Shown here: in pieces, positions 18,021-27,436 of the stretch
Layout of the letters: each line of letters starts with the position of its first letter
Numbering within the stretch: position 1 is the stretch's first letter
NCBI GenBank assembly: GCA_032250735.1
Contig: JAVVEP010000007.1
Coordinates: 1-64,000, forward strand
Length of the DNA: 64,000 nt
Direction of reading: 5' to 3'
Origin: Gammaproteobacteria bacterium
Lineage (GTDB): Bacteria; Pseudomonadota; Gammaproteobacteria; SZUA-152
The notes under the pieces: generated by a model
The model's input: only the letters and a program-made list of their open reading frames with translations
What the model was told of the DNA's origin: nothing
Database searches by the model: none
Position numbers and translations under genes: made by a program

Positions 18021-18104
18021 ATGGAACTCAAAGTAACTGCACTGTTGAACATCGCTGTGATCGTGGCCATCGTCGGTTTTATGATTGATGCCGCTGGCGT
18101 TTAA
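18021..18104 (+). CDS. Predicted 27-residue membrane peptide
   Basis: A small frame, MELKVTALLNIAVIVAIVGF with the end MIDAAGV, predicted to be one transmembrane helix of about 18 residues. It is supported by a purine-rich ribosome-binding region (GAGAGGGGGATTTTTA) directly upstream and a strong terminator 13 nt after the stop, so it looks like a complete monocistronic unit. No family is recognised. Charged residues occur only near the two ends, as in known small membrane regulators. Conservation in relatives would decide whether it is real. Confidence 0.55.
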   Translation: MELKVTALLNIAVIVAIVGFMIDAAGV

Positions 18105-18116
18105 AGACATTACTCG

Positions 18117-18159
18117 TTAAACGAAAAACGGGGTGCCTGGCACCCCGTTTTTCGTTTAA
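18117..18159 (+). terminator. Strong bidirectional intrinsic terminator
   Basis: A long perfect stem (TTAAACGAAAAACGGGGTGC pairing with its reverse complement) with a CTG loop. The GC-rich core is flanked by A- and T-runs, so it can work in both directions. It ends the 27-residue peptide unit. Confidence 0.9.
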
Positions 18160-18338
18160 CCGGTTTCGTTCTTGCGACGGTGTTTTTGCGTGGTAGAAAG
18201 ATACGCGCTGCCGGGGTCTGGCCCATCGCCGAGCACGGCACATGCCCCGTCAAGTCTCCATAAACGCTCCATGAAAGTCTTCGCCCATAATTCACGGTAT
18301 ACTGCGCGCCTGGCGAAGGCGGGTGCGGGAGGGTGGCG

Positions 18339-19133
18339 TTGAACTTTTGGGGCAAGTTAATCGGCGGTTTTCTGGGCTACCTGATGGGTGGCCTGTTCGG
18401 GGCGCTCATCGGCGCCGCCCTGGGGCATCAGTTTGACCGCGGCATGGCGAGTTTCGGTGGTAATTTTTCCGCCGGCCTGGGGGGCCTGAGCCACATCGAG
18501 ATTCAACGCGCCTTTTTCGAGGCGACCTTCTCCATCATGGGCAAGGTGGCCAAGGCCGATGGCCGCGTCTCGGAGCAGGAGATTGCCCTGGCGCGACAGA
18601 TCATGGAGCGCATGGGCCTGCCCGAACTCGCTCGCCGCGAGGCGATGGCGCTTTTCTCCCAGGGCAAGCAGGCCGATTTCGACCACCAGGCCATGCTCAC
18701 CCGTTTTCACGAGGCGACACGACGGACGCGCAACCTGCGCCAGATGTTCATCGAGATCCAGCTGCACGCCGCCTATGCCGACGGCGCACTGAACCCGGCG
18801 GAGAAGCGGCTGCTGCTGACGATCTGCAATGAGCTGGGTTTTTCCGCCAGCGACTTTGACCGCCTCGACGCCATGGTGCGCGCCGAGCGGCACACCACCC
18901 GGGGTGGCAAGGTGGAACAGGTATCGCTGGACGACGCCTATGCCATCCTCAATATCTCCAGCAAGGCCGGCGACGCCGAGGTGAAGCGGGCCTATCGCCG
19001 GCTCATCAACCAACACCACCCGGACAAGCTCGTCGCCAGGGGGTTGCCGGCCGAGATGATGAAACTGGCCGAAGAAAAGACCCATGAGATCCGCGCCTCG
19101 TATGACCGCATCCGCGAAGCGCGGGGTATTTGA
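18339..19133 (+). CDS. djlA: Co-chaperone DjlA
   Basis: DjlA-like DnaJ-domain protein (264 aa) that stimulates DnaK and is inserted in the inner membrane. Order: an N-terminal Gly-rich transmembrane segment (LIGGFLGYLMGGLFGALIGAALG), a TerB-like helical domain (about residues 50-170, AFFEATFSIMGKVAKADGRVS), and a C-terminal J domain with the catalytic HPD in LINQHHPDKLVARGLPAEMM, diagnostic for DjlA. The frame opens at GTG 18333. TTG at 18339 is preferred because it has GGAGG at a normal distance and yields MNFWGKLIGG, matching the known DjlA amino-terminus. The next gene starts directly after the TGA. Confidence 0.93.
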   Translation: MNFWGKLIGGFLGYLMGGLFGALIGAALGHQFDRGMASFGGNFSAGLGGLSHIEIQRAFFEATFSIMGKVAKADGRVSEQEIALARQIMERMGLPELARREAMALFSQGKQADFDHQAMLTRFHEATRRTRNLRQMFIEIQLHAAYADGALNPAEKRLLLTICNELGFSASDFDRLDAMVRAERHTTRGGKVEQVSLDDAYAILNISSKAGDAEVKRAYRRLINQHHPDKLVARGLPAEMMKLAEEKTHEIRASYDRIREARGI

Positions 19134-20105
19134 ATGATCCCGCTTGCACGCTATTGCCTGATTTCTCTGCTGCTGCCATGGCCGGTGTTTGCCGCCGAGG
19201 CTGAGGCGACCGCCGCGCTGAGCCTGGGCTACCGGCTGGATGCTCTGGACTGGAGCATCGACGGTGCGGGTAACCCCGTGGGCTCCGAACCCAATATCCT
19301 CTCCGAGCTGGAGTGGCGGGACACGGAAATCGTGCAGCTCAAGGCCGAGCTGGTCGGCACCAATCGGGCGGGGTTCTATTTTCGCGGCAGCGCCGCCCTT
19401 GGCCGGTCATTTGACGGCGAGAATCAGGATTCCGATTATGCCGGCGACAACCGCACCCTGGAGTTTTCCCGTTCGCTCAATGATACCAACGGCAGCGAAG
19501 TGTTGGACCTGGGCGGCGGCCTGGGTTACACCTTTTTTCTGGGCGTGGACCAGGCCATCCGGCTGGTGCCCATGGTCGGCTATTCCTACCACCAGCAACG
19601 TCTGCGCATGCGCAACGGCAATCAGGTGTTGTGGGACGCGGACAATGCCGCGATCTACGATCCGGGGATTGTGAGCGGCCCGCCACTGGGTCCGTTTGCG
19701 GGCCTGGACTCGAGCTATGAGGCCCACTGGTTTGGCCCCTGGCTGGGGGTGGATCTGCGCATGGATCTGGCGGGCGGCAGTGCCGTGTTTGCGCGTGTGG
19801 AGGCGCATCAGGCCACCTATTTTGCCCAGGCCGACTGGAATCTGCGGGACGATTTCGCCCATCCGGTGAGCTTTGAACACGAGGCGGACGGCCGGGGCTG
19901 GGTGCTGGAGCTGGGCTGGCAGGCCCTGCCCTCCCGCTATCAATGGACCTGGGGCGTGACCCTGTCCTTGCAGGACTGGACCACGAACTCCGGCACCGAT
20001 CGCACCTTTTTCGCCGACAACACCTTTTCCGAGGGGCGGCTGAATGGGGCCAACTGGTCGTCGCGCAGCCTCAGCATCGGGCTGAACAAGGCCTTTGAGA
20101 ACTGA
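19134..20105 (+). CDS. Predicted outer-membrane beta-barrel protein
   Basis: A 323-aa exported protein: a signal peptide ending PVFAAEA, then alternating hydrophobic/polar beta strands with aromatic girdles throughout (GFYFRGSAALGRSF, RLVPMVGYSYHQQRLRM, YQWTWGVTLSLQDW). The pattern of about 10-12 strands and its length recall omptin-size barrels, but no catalytic omptin residues were identified. It does not end in Phe (KAFEN). The ATG directly follows the djlA stop codon, so it is probably translated from the same mRNA. It ends 7 bp from the convergent hydrolase gene. Function unknown. Confidence 0.75.
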   Translation: MIPLARYCLISLLLPWPVFAAEAEATAALSLGYRLDALDWSIDGAGNPVGSEPNILSELEWRDTEIVQLKAELVGTNRAGFYFRGSAALGRSFDGENQDSDYAGDNRTLEFSRSLNDTNGSEVLDLGGGLGYTFFLGVDQAIRLVPMVGYSYHQQRLRMRNGNQVLWDADNAAIYDPGIVSGPPLGPFAGLDSSYEAHWFGPWLGVDLRMDLAGGSAVFARVEAHQATYFAQADWNLRDDFAHPVSFEHEADGRGWVLELGWQALPSRYQWTWGVTLSLQDWTTNSGTDRTFFADNTFSEGRLNGANWSSRSLSIGLNKAFEN

Positions 20106-20112
20106 AAAAGAA

Positions 20113-20982
20113 TCAGGGCCGGGTTTTTACTGGCGCATCATTGGCAGCCGGGTCTGTGGCCATCTGGGTCAGCCAGCCCGCCACCCGCTTGATGAGGGTG
20201 GTATCCAGGCCCTGAAAAAAGTGGTCCGCCCCCGCGATCACGGTCTGCCGATAGCCGCCATTGTCCGCCTGGCTGGCCGCGCGGGCCCGTGCCGAGTCCC
20301 GTACCCCGTCCAGATCGAAGGCACCGTAGAGGTCCAGCACCGGAATAGTGATGTTGGCCAGGGCGTCCGGCGTGTGCGCCACGCTGCCCGGGGCCTGATT
20401 CATACCGATGCCCACGAAGGCGCGGATGGCATCGCTGCCGGGGGCCTTCTGTGCCAGAAAATAGGCGCCCATGGCCGCGCCCAGACTGTGTCCCACCAGG
20501 GTGATGTTGGCAATGCCCTGCTGTTGCAGATGGGCGACCGCGGCCGAAATGCGGCGGTTGGCCGCCGGGAACAGCGGCGGGTAATCCTCGAAGTTGGCGC
20601 TATTGGGCCATACCGGTAGCTGGATGGAGAGGGTCGCCCAGCCGGCCTCGGGCAGCGCCTTGCGCAGCGGGGCGATTACGTCCGGCCAGTCCGGGTGAGC
20701 ACCCAGCCCGTGCAGCAGGATCACCCCGCCGCGTTTGAGGGTGCCCTCGGCGGGGGTGTAGAGGGCGAAGAAGGTCTGCGGTGCCGTCGCCGGTTCGGTG
20801 GCTGTTGCGGCGGCGGCCTCGGTGGAGAGCTCCAGCGCCTGCCCAACAATCAGCTGTTCGCGGATCTGCTCGGCCCAGCTGCGCTCCTTGAGCCTGTCCG
20901 AGGCCAGGGTCGTGGTGCTGGTTGCGGTGCTGAGTGCGCCCATACACAGGCACAAAAGATAAAGTGGGTATCGCATCGTCAT
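20113..20982 (-). CDS. Exported DUF3530-like alpha/beta hydrolase
   Basis: A 289-aa protein with a signal peptide (YLLCLCMGALSTATS) and an alpha/beta-hydrolase fold resembling DUF3530 proteins: GGVILLHGLGAHPDWPD, SIQLPVWPNS, PPLFPAANRRISAAVAHL, and the nucleophile elbow GHSLGAA. The likely catalytic His is in GADHFFQG near the C-terminus. A second Met at residue 3 is an alternative start. The substrate is unknown. Downstream it converges with the beta-barrel gene; upstream it is divergent from rpe. Confidence 0.85.
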   Translation of the reverse strand: MTMRYPLYLLCLCMGALSTATSTTTLASDRLKERSWAEQIREQLIVGQALELSTEAAAATATEPATAPQTFFALYTPAEGTLKRGGVILLHGLGAHPDWPDVIAPLRKALPEAGWATLSIQLPVWPNSANFEDYPPLFPAANRRISAAVAHLQQQGIANITLVGHSLGAAMGAYFLAQKAPGSDAIRAFVGIGMNQAPGSVAHTPDALANITIPVLDLYGAFDLDGVRDSARARAASQADNGGYRQTVIAGADHFFQGLDTTLIKRVAGWLTQMATDPAANDAPVKTRP

Positions 20983-21201
20983 ATCCTGACTACCGGGTTG
21001 TACGCAGGCTGAGCATATCGGCTCCGCGGGTCGAGACCAAGCCCTGCTATCGATATGGCTGAAATGTACGCGCCAATAGGGTAAAGTCCCCGGTCGCGAT
21101 TTTTTTGACGCACCGGTGGTCAGGCCCCGGATAAAAAGAAGTCGCCATTTTTGCAGTCGCTGAAGTCATTACTGAAGTCATAAACGGAAGAGGCCAAAAC
21201 C

Positions 21202-21894
21202 ATGCCAGATTTTAAAATTGCCCCGTCGATCCTGTCGGCAGATTTTGCCCGCCTCGGCGAGGAAGTGGATAACGTCATCAAGTCCGGTGCGGATGTGGTG
21301 CACTTCGACGTGATGGACAACCACTATGTGCCGAATCTCACCATCGGCCCGCTGGTCTGCGAGGCGCTGCGTAAGCATGGCGTTACCGCCGACATCGATG
21401 TGCACCTGATGGTCAAGCCGGTGGATCGTATCATCCCGGACTTTGCCGCCGCCGGCGCCTCCTACATTACCTTTCATCCCGAGGCCTCCGAACATATCGA
21501 TCGCACCCTGCAACTGATCCAGAGCGAAGGCTGCAAGTCAGGCCTGGTGTTTAATCCCGCCACGCCACTGGACGTGCTCAAGCACGTGCTCGACAAGGTG
21601 GACATCGTGTTACTGATGTCGGTGAACCCCGGCTTTGGTGGCCAGAGTTTCATCCCGGAAACCCTGAACAAGTTGCGTGAGGCGCGCAAGATTATCGATG
21701 CCTCCGGCCGTGACATCCGCCTGGAGATCGACGGTGGTGTGAAGGTGGACAATATCCGGGAAATCGCCGAAGCCGGCGCCGACATGTTTGTGGCCGGTTC
21801 CGCGGTATTCGGTGCCAAGTCGGCTTCCGATGCCAATACCTACGACACCGTGATCAAGGCCTTCCGTGCCGAGCTGGCGGCCGCCAGGGTATAA
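21202..21894 (+). CDS. rpe: Ribulose-phosphate 3-epimerase
   Basis: Rpe (230 aa) interconverts ribulose 5-phosphate and xylulose 5-phosphate. TIM-barrel motifs are complete: [35 protein letters not shown] (metal His and Asp), [32 protein letters not shown], and [11 protein letters not shown] with the catalytic Asp. GGAAGAGG lies upstream of the ATG. It starts the rpe-gph-trpE block, an arrangement known in Pseudomonas and relatives. Confidence 0.97.
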   Translation: MPDFKIAPSILSADFARLGEEVDNVIKSGADVVHFDVMDNHYVPNLTIGPLVCEALRKHGVTADIDVHLMVKPVDRIIPDFAAAGASYITFHPEASEHIDRTLQLIQSEGCKSGLVFNPATPLDVLKHVLDKVDIVLLMSVNPGFGGQSFIPETLNKLREARKIIDASGRDIRLEIDGGVKVDNIREIAEAGADMFVAGSAVFGAKSASDANTYDTVIKAFRAELAAARV

Positions 21895-21992
21895 GCCGGA
21901 GCGGGTAATGTCAGGGGCGCGCTTTTTTCTTTTTTATAGAGAATGAATGGCGCCCTTTTAATTAATAAGAAAGCGTTATAAGAGTCGTGGTT

Positions 21993-22676
21993 ATGAGTGA
22001 ACAGAAAAGCGTGTTGCGTAAACCGGAAATGATCCTGATCGATGTCGATGGCACCCTGGTGGATTCGGTGCCCGATCTCGCCTATTGCGTCGACCAGATG
22101 ATGCTGGCGCTGGATATGCCGGTGCACGGTGAGGCGAAGGTCCGCAACTGGGTCGGTAACGGCGTGGAGCGGCTGGTGCGTCGCGCCCTCATCGGCCAGC
22201 TCGACGGCGAGCCCGATGAGGCCCTGTATGAACGGGCCTATCCGGTTTTTCTCGAGCTGTACGCGGCCAACACCAGCCAGCGCAGCAGCCTCTACCCCGG
22301 GGTGCGCGAAGGGCTGGATTATCTGCATGCCGCCGGTTACGCCCTGGGCTGCGTCACCAACAAGGCCGCGCAGTTCACCATCCCCCTGCTGCAGGACCTC
22401 GGTATTCACGACGATTTTGCGAACATCGTCTGTGGTGATACCCTCGCCAAAAAGAAGCCCGACCCTTTGCCGCTGCTGCATTCGGCCGAGGTGCTGGGGG
22501 TGGCGCCGGACAGGTCCCTGATGCTGGGTGATTCGGTGAGCGATGTGAAGGCGGCCCGCGCGGCCGGGTTTCAGATCGTCTGCATGAGTTACGGCTACAA
22601 TCACGGGGTGGATATCCGCGAGTCCAATCCCGATGCGGTGATTGACTCGATGGCGGAATTGAAAGATTTGCTGTAA
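21993..22676 (+). CDS. gph: Phosphoglycolate phosphatase
   Basis: A HAD-superfamily phosphatase (227 aa) that removes phosphate from 2-phosphoglycolate. Motif I is ILIDVDGTLVDSVPDL (nucleophile Asp). Motif II is in LGCVTNKA, motif III is the Lys in AKKKPDPLPLL, and motif IV is LMLGDSVSDVKAARAAG. The frame opens at GTG 21987, but ATG 21993 (MSEQKSVLRK) is the more likely start. It stands between rpe and trpE as in Pseudomonas. A GlcF-like gene in this window (38247) could act on glycolate, the product; the link is inference. Confidence 0.95.
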   Translation: MSEQKSVLRKPEMILIDVDGTLVDSVPDLAYCVDQMMLALDMPVHGEAKVRNWVGNGVERLVRRALIGQLDGEPDEALYERAYPVFLELYAANTSQRSSLYPGVREGLDYLHAAGYALGCVTNKAAQFTIPLLQDLGIHDDFANIVCGDTLAKKKPDPLPLLHSAEVLGVAPDRSLMLGDSVSDVKAARAAGFQIVCMSYGYNHGVDIRESNPDAVIDSMAELKDLL

Positions 22677-22716
22677 AGAATGACGGATAAAAAGATCTGA
22701 CTTGATTGCGGGAAAA

Positions 22717-22776
22717 ATGAGACAAATGTTTCGCACCACACAAATCAAATGGCAACAGGGACGCTGGCGCGGTTGA
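22717..22776 (+). CDS. Possible trp leader peptide
   Basis: A 19-codon frame, MRQMFRTTQIKWQQGRWRG, lies between gph and trpE with GGGA 5 nt before its ATG. Two Trp codons within six positions would suit ribosome-mediated attenuation of trpE. No convincing terminator/antiterminator pair with a T-run was found in the 40 bp before trpE, so this is only a candidate. Confidence 0.3.
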   Translation: MRQMFRTTQIKWQQGRWRG

Positions 22777-22826
22777 GGCCGATGCTGTTGAATCCCCCTG
22801 TACCTTTGAATTTGTAGGTGATGAAC

Positions 22827-24347
22827 ATGAACGCAGAACAATTCGCCGCCCTGGCCGCCCGGCTTTCGGCGCAAGACTCCGGATTACAGACCGTTGCCCA
22901 TCGTATTCCGCTGATGCGCGAGGTGCTGGCCGATCTCGATACTCCCCTCAGCACCTATCTAAAGTTAGCCGATGGCGCCTATTCCTATCTGTTCGAATCT
23001 GTGCAGGGCGGTGAGAAGTGGGGGCGCTATTCCATTATCGGTCTACCCAGCCGCACCGTGCTGAAGGTCAGCGGCAGGCAGGTCGAGGTGGAGACCGATG
23101 GCGTGGTGGTGGAGACGCTGCACACGGATGACCCGCTGCGCTGGATTGAGGAATTTCAGGCACGTTACCAGGTGGTCGAGACCGAGGGCCTGCCGCGCTT
23201 TAATGGCGGGCTGGTGGGTTATTTCGGCTACGACACCATTCGCTACATTGAGCCGCGGCTGGCCGCCTGTCCCAATCCCGATACGCTGGGCACGCCGGAT
23301 ATCCTGCTGATGGTCTCCGATGAGGTGGTGGTGTTCGACAACCTCGGCGGCAAGCTGTATCTCATCGTGCATGTCGATGCCGGCCAGACCGACGGCTATG
23401 CCTGCGGCAAACAGCGCCTTGATGCGCTGGAGACACGGCTGCGTCAGGCGACCCCGCATGTCGACCCACAGCCGGGCCGCGAGGTCAACGAGGCGGACTT
23501 TGTCTCCGGCTTTACCGAAGACGGTTTCAAACAGGCGGTGCAGGCGGCGCGAGACTATATTGTTGAGGGCGATGTGATGCAGGTGGTGTTGTCGCAGCGC
23601 CTGTCGATCCCCTTTTCGGCGCCGCCACTGCATCTGTATCGCGCCCTGCGCAGCCTCAATCCCTCGCCATACATGTTCTATCTGAATCTGCGCGACTTCC
23701 ACATCGCCGGTTCCTCGCCGGAGATCCTCACCCGTCTGGAAGACGAGGTCGTCACCGTGCGGCCCATCGCTGGTACCCGCCGTCGCGGTCATGACCCAGC
23801 CGAGGACCGGGCCATGGAGGCGGAGCTGCTGGCCGACCCCAAGGAGCTGGCCGAGCACCTGATGCTCATCGATCTGGGCCGCAATGACGTGGGCCGCATC
23901 GCCCAGATCGGTAGCGTCGAGCTGACGGAAAAGATGCTGGTGGAGCGTTACTCGCACGTGATGCACATCGTCTCCAACGTCGAGGGAAAATTGAAACCAG
24001 GCCTGTCGGCGATGGATGTACTGCGCGCCACCTTCCCAGCCGGCACGGTGAGCGGCGCGCCGAAGATTCGCGCCATGGAAATCATCGACGAGCTGGAGCC
24101 GGTGAAGCGCGGCATCTACGCCGGGGCGGTGGGTTATCTCGGCTGGAACGGCAACATGGACACGGCGATTGCGATCCGCACCGCGGTGATCAAGTCCGGT
24201 GAGCTGCATATCCAGGCCGGCGCGGGCGTGGTCTATGATTCGCAGCCCGCGCTGGAATGGAAAGAGACCATGAACAAGGCGCGTGCCGTGTTTCGCGCCG
24301 TAAGCATGGCCGAGGCCGGGCTGGACAGCTCGCCGCCACGATCATGA
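22827..24347 (+). CDS. trpE: Anthranilate synthase component I
   Basis: TrpE (506 aa) makes anthranilate from chorismate together with TrpG. The N-terminal domain has the Trp-binding [17 protein letters not shown]; the chorismate-binding domain shows [56 protein letters not shown]-type residues and [17 protein letters not shown]. The frame opens at GTG 22818; ATG 22821 and ATG 22827 are better placed. Its stop overlaps the start of the DUF502 gene (ATGA). The partner gene trpG is now 7 kb away because an integrative element has entered between them. Confidence 0.97.
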   Translation: MNAEQFAALAARLSAQDSGLQTVAHRIPLMREVLADLDTPLSTYLKLADGAYSYLFESVQGGEKWGRYSIIGLPSRTVLKVSGRQVEVETDGVVVETLHTDDPLRWIEEFQARYQVVETEGLPRFNGGLVGYFGYDTIRYIEPRLAACPNPDTLGTPDILLMVSDEVVVFDNLGGKLYLIVHVDAGQTDGYACGKQRLDALETRLRQATPHVDPQPGREVNEADFVSGFTEDGFKQAVQAARDYIVEGDVMQVVLSQRLSIPFSAPPLHLYRALRSLNPSPYMFYLNLRDFHIAGSSPEILTRLEDEVVTVRPIAGTRRRGHDPAEDRAMEAELLADPKELAEHLMLIDLGRNDVGRIAQIGSVELTEKMLVERYSHVMHIVSNVEGKLKPGLSAMDVLRATFPAGTVSGAPKIRAMEIIDELEPVKRGIYAGAVGYLGWNGNMDTAIAIRTAVIKSGELHIQAGAGVVYDSQPALEWKETMNKARAVFRAVSMAEAGLDSSPPRS

Positions 24348-24943
24348 ACCGCCTGTTGCAACACCTGCTCAAGGGACTGGCCACAGTGGCGCCACTGCTG
24401 CTGACGGTGTGGTTGCTGTACTGGGCGACCAGCGGCCTGGAGGCCTTTAGCCGCCCCTGGGCCATGCGCCTGCTGCCCGAGGGATTCTACATTCCCGGTA
24501 TGGGACTGCTGGTGGGCCTGCTGGTGCTGGCCGGCCTGGGTCTGCTGGCCAACATCTTTCTGGTGCAGTGGCTGCTGAACCAGGTCGACCGGCTGATGTC
24601 GCACATCCCCCTGGTCAAGAGCCTGTTGTCCGCGATCAAGGATTTTGCCCAGCTATTGTCGGGTGACAAGACCCGCCAGCTGCGACACGTGGTGAGCATC
24701 GAACTGCAGGGCATGCGGCTGGTCGGTTTTGTGGTGCGGGAGTCGGTAAGACTGTCGGGCGCGGACGATGAGATGTTGGTGGCGGTGTATTTTCCCATGA
24801 GCTACCAGATTGGCGGCTATACCCTGTATGTGCCGCGAGAAAGGCTCACCACCCTGGATATGCCGCTGGAGGACGCCATGCGCATGGTACTGACCGGGGG
24901 CGCGAGCGAGGCGCCGAGAAAAGACAAGGCAGGTAACCCGTAA
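24344..24943 (+). CDS. DUF502 family membrane protein
   Basis: A 199-aa DUF502 protein of unknown function. Two N-terminal transmembrane helices ([40 protein letters not shown]) are followed by the family hallmark [14 protein letters not shown] and a C-terminal soluble beta-rich domain ([19 protein letters not shown]). The ATG overlaps the trpE stop. The frame is open farther upstream to 24257 but lies within trpE. Its TAA stop overlapped the original trpG ATG (TAATG), still visible in the attL copy, so before the insertion the order was trpE-DUF502-trpG with translational coupling. Confidence 0.9.
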   Translation: MNRLLQHLLKGLATVAPLLLTVWLLYWATSGLEAFSRPWAMRLLPEGFYIPGMGLLVGLLVLAGLGLLANIFLVQWLLNQVDRLMSHIPLVKSLLSAIKDFAQLLSGDKTRQLRHVVSIELQGMRLVGFVVRESVRLSGADDEMLVAVYFPMSYQIGGYTLYVPRERLTTLDMPLEDAMRMVLTGGASEAPRKDKAGNP

Positions 24944-24962
24944 TGCTGTTGATGATTGATAA
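24942..24962. repeat. attL (direct repeat of trpG 5' end)
   Basis: A 21-bp sequence identical to 31402-31422. It contains a copy of the first trpG codons (ATG CTG TTG ATG ATT GAT) directly after the DUF502 stop, that is, the fossil of the original trpG start. Confidence 0.93.
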
Positions 24963-24997
24963 ACAGCATCGGCATCCAGCGAAGTCCGTTAGAGTCT

Positions 24998-25116
24998 GAT
25001 ACCCGCCTTAAATCCCATTGTTAGCGCCGTTATAGTATCCGTTTATAATCGACATCGTCCGTTGTTATCCTGTGAAGATGAGGGTATTGTTGAGGGTATC
25101 AAAACAAGGTACCCGC
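24998..25116. repeat. Candidate integrase arm-type sites near attL
   Basis: GGGTAT-core motifs cluster here: GATACCCGC at 24998-25006 (inverted), GAGGGTATT at 25080-25088, GAGGGTATC at 25092-25100 and GGTACCCGC at 25108-25116 (variant). Related copies GCGGGTATTTA lie near attR. The arrangement is that expected for arm-type binding sites of a tyrosine recombinase and may also overlap the integrase promoter. Confidence 0.45.
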
Positions 25117-25120
25117 AATC

Positions 25121-26401
25121 ATGTCCCTTACCGATAGCCAAATCCGCAACACCAAGCCCGGTGAAAAACCCATCAAAATAACCGATGGCGGTGGGCTTTA
25201 CCTGGAGGTGCGTCCGACTGGTTCGAAGTTGTGGCGTTACCGCTACCGCATCGCGGGTAAGGAAAACGTTTTTGCTGTCGGTGAGTATGTCCAAGCCCCA
25301 AACGGCGAAACCAAAGAGCAAACCCAAGCGCGGCGCAATGCAGGGAGGCTTACGCTTGCTGAAGCAAGGGTGACGCGCGAGGAATGGCGGGCGCTGGTAA
25401 AGCAAGGCATCCACCCGGCGCACAATCGGCAAGCTGCACGACTGGCAACGCATGCCGAGAACGCCAACACTTTTGAAGCAGTGGCGCGGGAATGGATATC
25501 CAAGAAAAAGGCGGGATGGTCGGCATACTACCTCCGCCAAGTGGAGCGGTTTCTTGAGGCTGATATGTTCCCCTACATTGGCAATCTGCCTATTCGCAAC
25601 GTGACGGCAGCGCATATTCTGGAGGTCGTGCGCCGGGTGGAAGGACGCGGCGCTGGAAGTGTGGCCTTGCTGGCGCGGCAATGGACTTCCGCGATTTTCC
25701 GCTATGCCGTGGCGACACTGCGGGCGGATGCTGATCCAGCGGCGGCATTAAAGGGCGCTATTCACCGACCCAAGGTGAAGCATCACAAACCACTATCCCG
25801 CGACCAAATAGCCGACTTCTTGAAGGCGCTTGATTCCTTTGGTGGGTACCGCACTACCGTTATCGCCTTGCGCTTAATGCTGCTGACTTTTGTCCGTACC
25901 GTTGAGCTACGGGCGGCGCAATGGACAGAGATTGATCTTGAGCGGGCGGAGTGGCGCATCCCTGCCGAGCGAATGAAGATGCGAGAGCCGCACCTTGTTC
26001 CTCTGTCTCAGCAATCCGTGGAGCTGTTGCGGGAACTGCATACCTACACTGGCGGACGGGCTTTCTTGTTCCCGAACTATCGCAACCCGAAAACCTGTAT
26101 GACTCCAACAACGCTGAACCGGGCGCTGGAGCGTATGGGCTTTAACGGTAAGGGCAGTATTGGCTTTTCGGCGCATGGCTTCCGGGCGACGGCTTCCACA
26201 ATTCTGAACGAATTGGGTTATCGCTCTGAAGTGATCGAGCGCCAGCTTGCCCATGCCGAGCGAAACAAAGTGCGGGCCAGCTATAACCAAGCCGAATATC
26301 TGGAAGATCGGCGAGTCATGATGCAGCAATGGGCAGACCTGACCAACGAAATGGCGAAGGCTGAAAGCAAGGTGACATCAATCAAGCTCGTGTCGGCATG
26401 A
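25121..26401 (+). CDS. P4-type tyrosine integrase
   Basis: A 426-aa site-specific recombinase that integrates and excises the element. Residues 1-95 form the DUF4102-type arm-binding domain (ITDGGGLYLEVRPTGSKLWRY), 110-200 the core-binding domain, and 225-400 the catalytic domain. Candidate catalytic residues are Arg259 (FVRTVEL), His352-x-x-Arg355 (AHGFR), His378 (LAHAERN) and Tyr388 in ASYNQAEYL. The gene points away from attL, 158 bp from it, the usual position for P4-type integrases that use a 5' or 3' gene end as att. Its stop overlaps the next gene by 4 bp (ATGA). Length is usual for the family. Confidence 0.96.
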   Translation: MSLTDSQIRNTKPGEKPIKITDGGGLYLEVRPTGSKLWRYRYRIAGKENVFAVGEYVQAPNGETKEQTQARRNAGRLTLAEARVTREEWRALVKQGIHPAHNRQAARLATHAENANTFEAVAREWISKKKAGWSAYYLRQVERFLEADMFPYIGNLPIRNVTAAHILEVVRRVEGRGAGSVALLARQWTSAIFRYAVATLRADADPAAALKGAIHRPKVKHHKPLSRDQIADFLKALDSFGGYRTTVIALRLMLLTFVRTVELRAAQWTEIDLERAEWRIPAERMKMREPHLVPLSQQSVELLRELHTYTGGRAFLFPNYRNPKTCMTPTTLNRALERMGFNGKGSIGFSAHGFRATASTILNELGYRSEVIERQLAHAERNKVRASYNQAEYLEDRRVMMQQWADLTNEMAKAESKVTSIKLVSA

Positions 26402-27105
26402 TCTACTACGAGAAATCAGACATCGATATGATTCTGGAAAAAATTGGGAAACCTTTTCCAGTAACCAAAAGGGCTTCCTTTGAAGAGCGGTTAGATGATT
26501 GTGCAGGTGCCTTTCTTCAGGCTTTTGGGGCTGAGAAAGTTGATTCACCCAGTGTCATTGTAAGCAGCTTGGGCAAAATTGAAAAAGCTGCTGAGAAGCT
26601 TGTCAGTCTTACTAAAAGTCCAGAAGGTTCGAGTGCTGTACATAGATTGAGACGCCGTGCGGCGTACTATCAAAAAATACGCGTTACCACGCAGTCACTA
26701 ACAACAAGCGGTCAGCTTGAAGAGCATATAAGGCCAAGCGAGTTTCATAATGTCGATCAGGCTATCAAGGCGGTTAAGGATCTCGAACTTTACGCACGGA
26801 CTGCATTAGCTGATGAAAAGAAAAAGATAAAAGTCGATAAAAAACGAAATAAAGGCCAAGCGGCGCGACAGACATTTGTAGATGATCTGGCGGGGCTTTG
26901 GTCAGATATGTTTGATGAGCTTCCAGGAACATCCACTGATTCAGAAACAGGCAACAAAGTTAGCGGACCATTTGTCCGTTTCACATTGGCTTGCTATGCC
27001 CCATTGCTTCGCGAGCAGCCAACGCTGCCAGAGCTTAAAGAGAATTCGGTCCGTCACCATTTTCGGAAATCTGGTGTGGCGAAGCTAAAACGGCTTATAA
27101 AATAG
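26398..27105 (+). CDS. Element-borne protein of unknown function
   Basis: A 235-aa protein, not recognised. It is helical and Lys-rich. The middle carries a highly basic stretch (DEKKKIKVDKKRNKGQAARQ) that could contact DNA or RNA, followed by a Trp-containing helix (FVDDLAGLWSDMFDELPG). No signal peptide or membrane segment is visible. Codon use is more AT-rich than the flanking chromosome, as expected for imported DNA. Its start overlaps the integrase stop (ATGA), so it is translationally coupled to it and may be an integration cofactor or cargo. Confidence 0.7.
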   Translation: MIYYEKSDIDMILEKIGKPFPVTKRASFEERLDDCAGAFLQAFGAEKVDSPSVIVSSLGKIEKAAEKLVSLTKSPEGSSAVHRLRRRAAYYQKIRVTTQSLTTSGQLEEHIRPSEFHNVDQAIKAVKDLELYARTALADEKKKIKVDKKRNKGQAARQTFVDDLAGLWSDMFDELPGTSTDSETGNKVSGPFVRFTLACYAPLLREQPTLPELKENSVRHHFRKSGVAKLKRLIK

Positions 27106-27226
27106 AACATGGCAAAATCAGGGTTGAAAAAAACTTAATCTCACCATTTATCTTCCGCGCACCAACCAAATTTAAGATTGCTTCTAACGGCCAATAACGG
27201 CTTTTCACGAAAAGAGGCAATCAGTA

Positions 27227-27436
27227 ATGAACCAACTCCCACAAACCGGATTCCTCCGCCTGTCGCAAATCATTGGTGATCCGAAGCGTAATATTCCACC
27301 CATCATTCCAGTTAAGAAAACATGCTGGTGGATGGGGGTAAAGTCTGGGCGTTTCCCGAAGCCCGTGAAAATCGGCAATGGGCGCGGGACGTTCTGGCGG
27401 GTGGAAGATATTCGCGCCCTAATCGAATCGGTTTAG
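27227..27436 (+). CDS. AlpA-like regulator/excisionase
   Basis: A 69-aa DNA-binding protein of the AlpA/MerR-like winged-helix type: GFLRLSQIIG (first helix), PVKKTCWWMGVKSGRFPKPVK (recognition region with the conserved FPKP), and GTFWRVEDIRALIES at the end. AlpA proteins activate integrase genes or act as excisionases in P4-like elements. A 121-bp gap upstream likely holds its promoter. Confidence 0.88.
   Translation: MNQLPQTGFLRLSQIIGDPKRNIPPIIPVKKTCWWMGVKSGRFPKPVKIGNGRGTFWRVEDIRALIESV

Noticed and set aside
21840-22874. 344-codon minus-strand frame across gph
   Set aside because: It is antisense to gph, whose HAD motifs are complete; the reverse product is His/Gln/Arg-rich as expected from a shadow frame.
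23043-24209. 388-codon minus-strand frame
   Set aside because: Antisense to trpE, which is complete; no ribosome-binding site or family motif.
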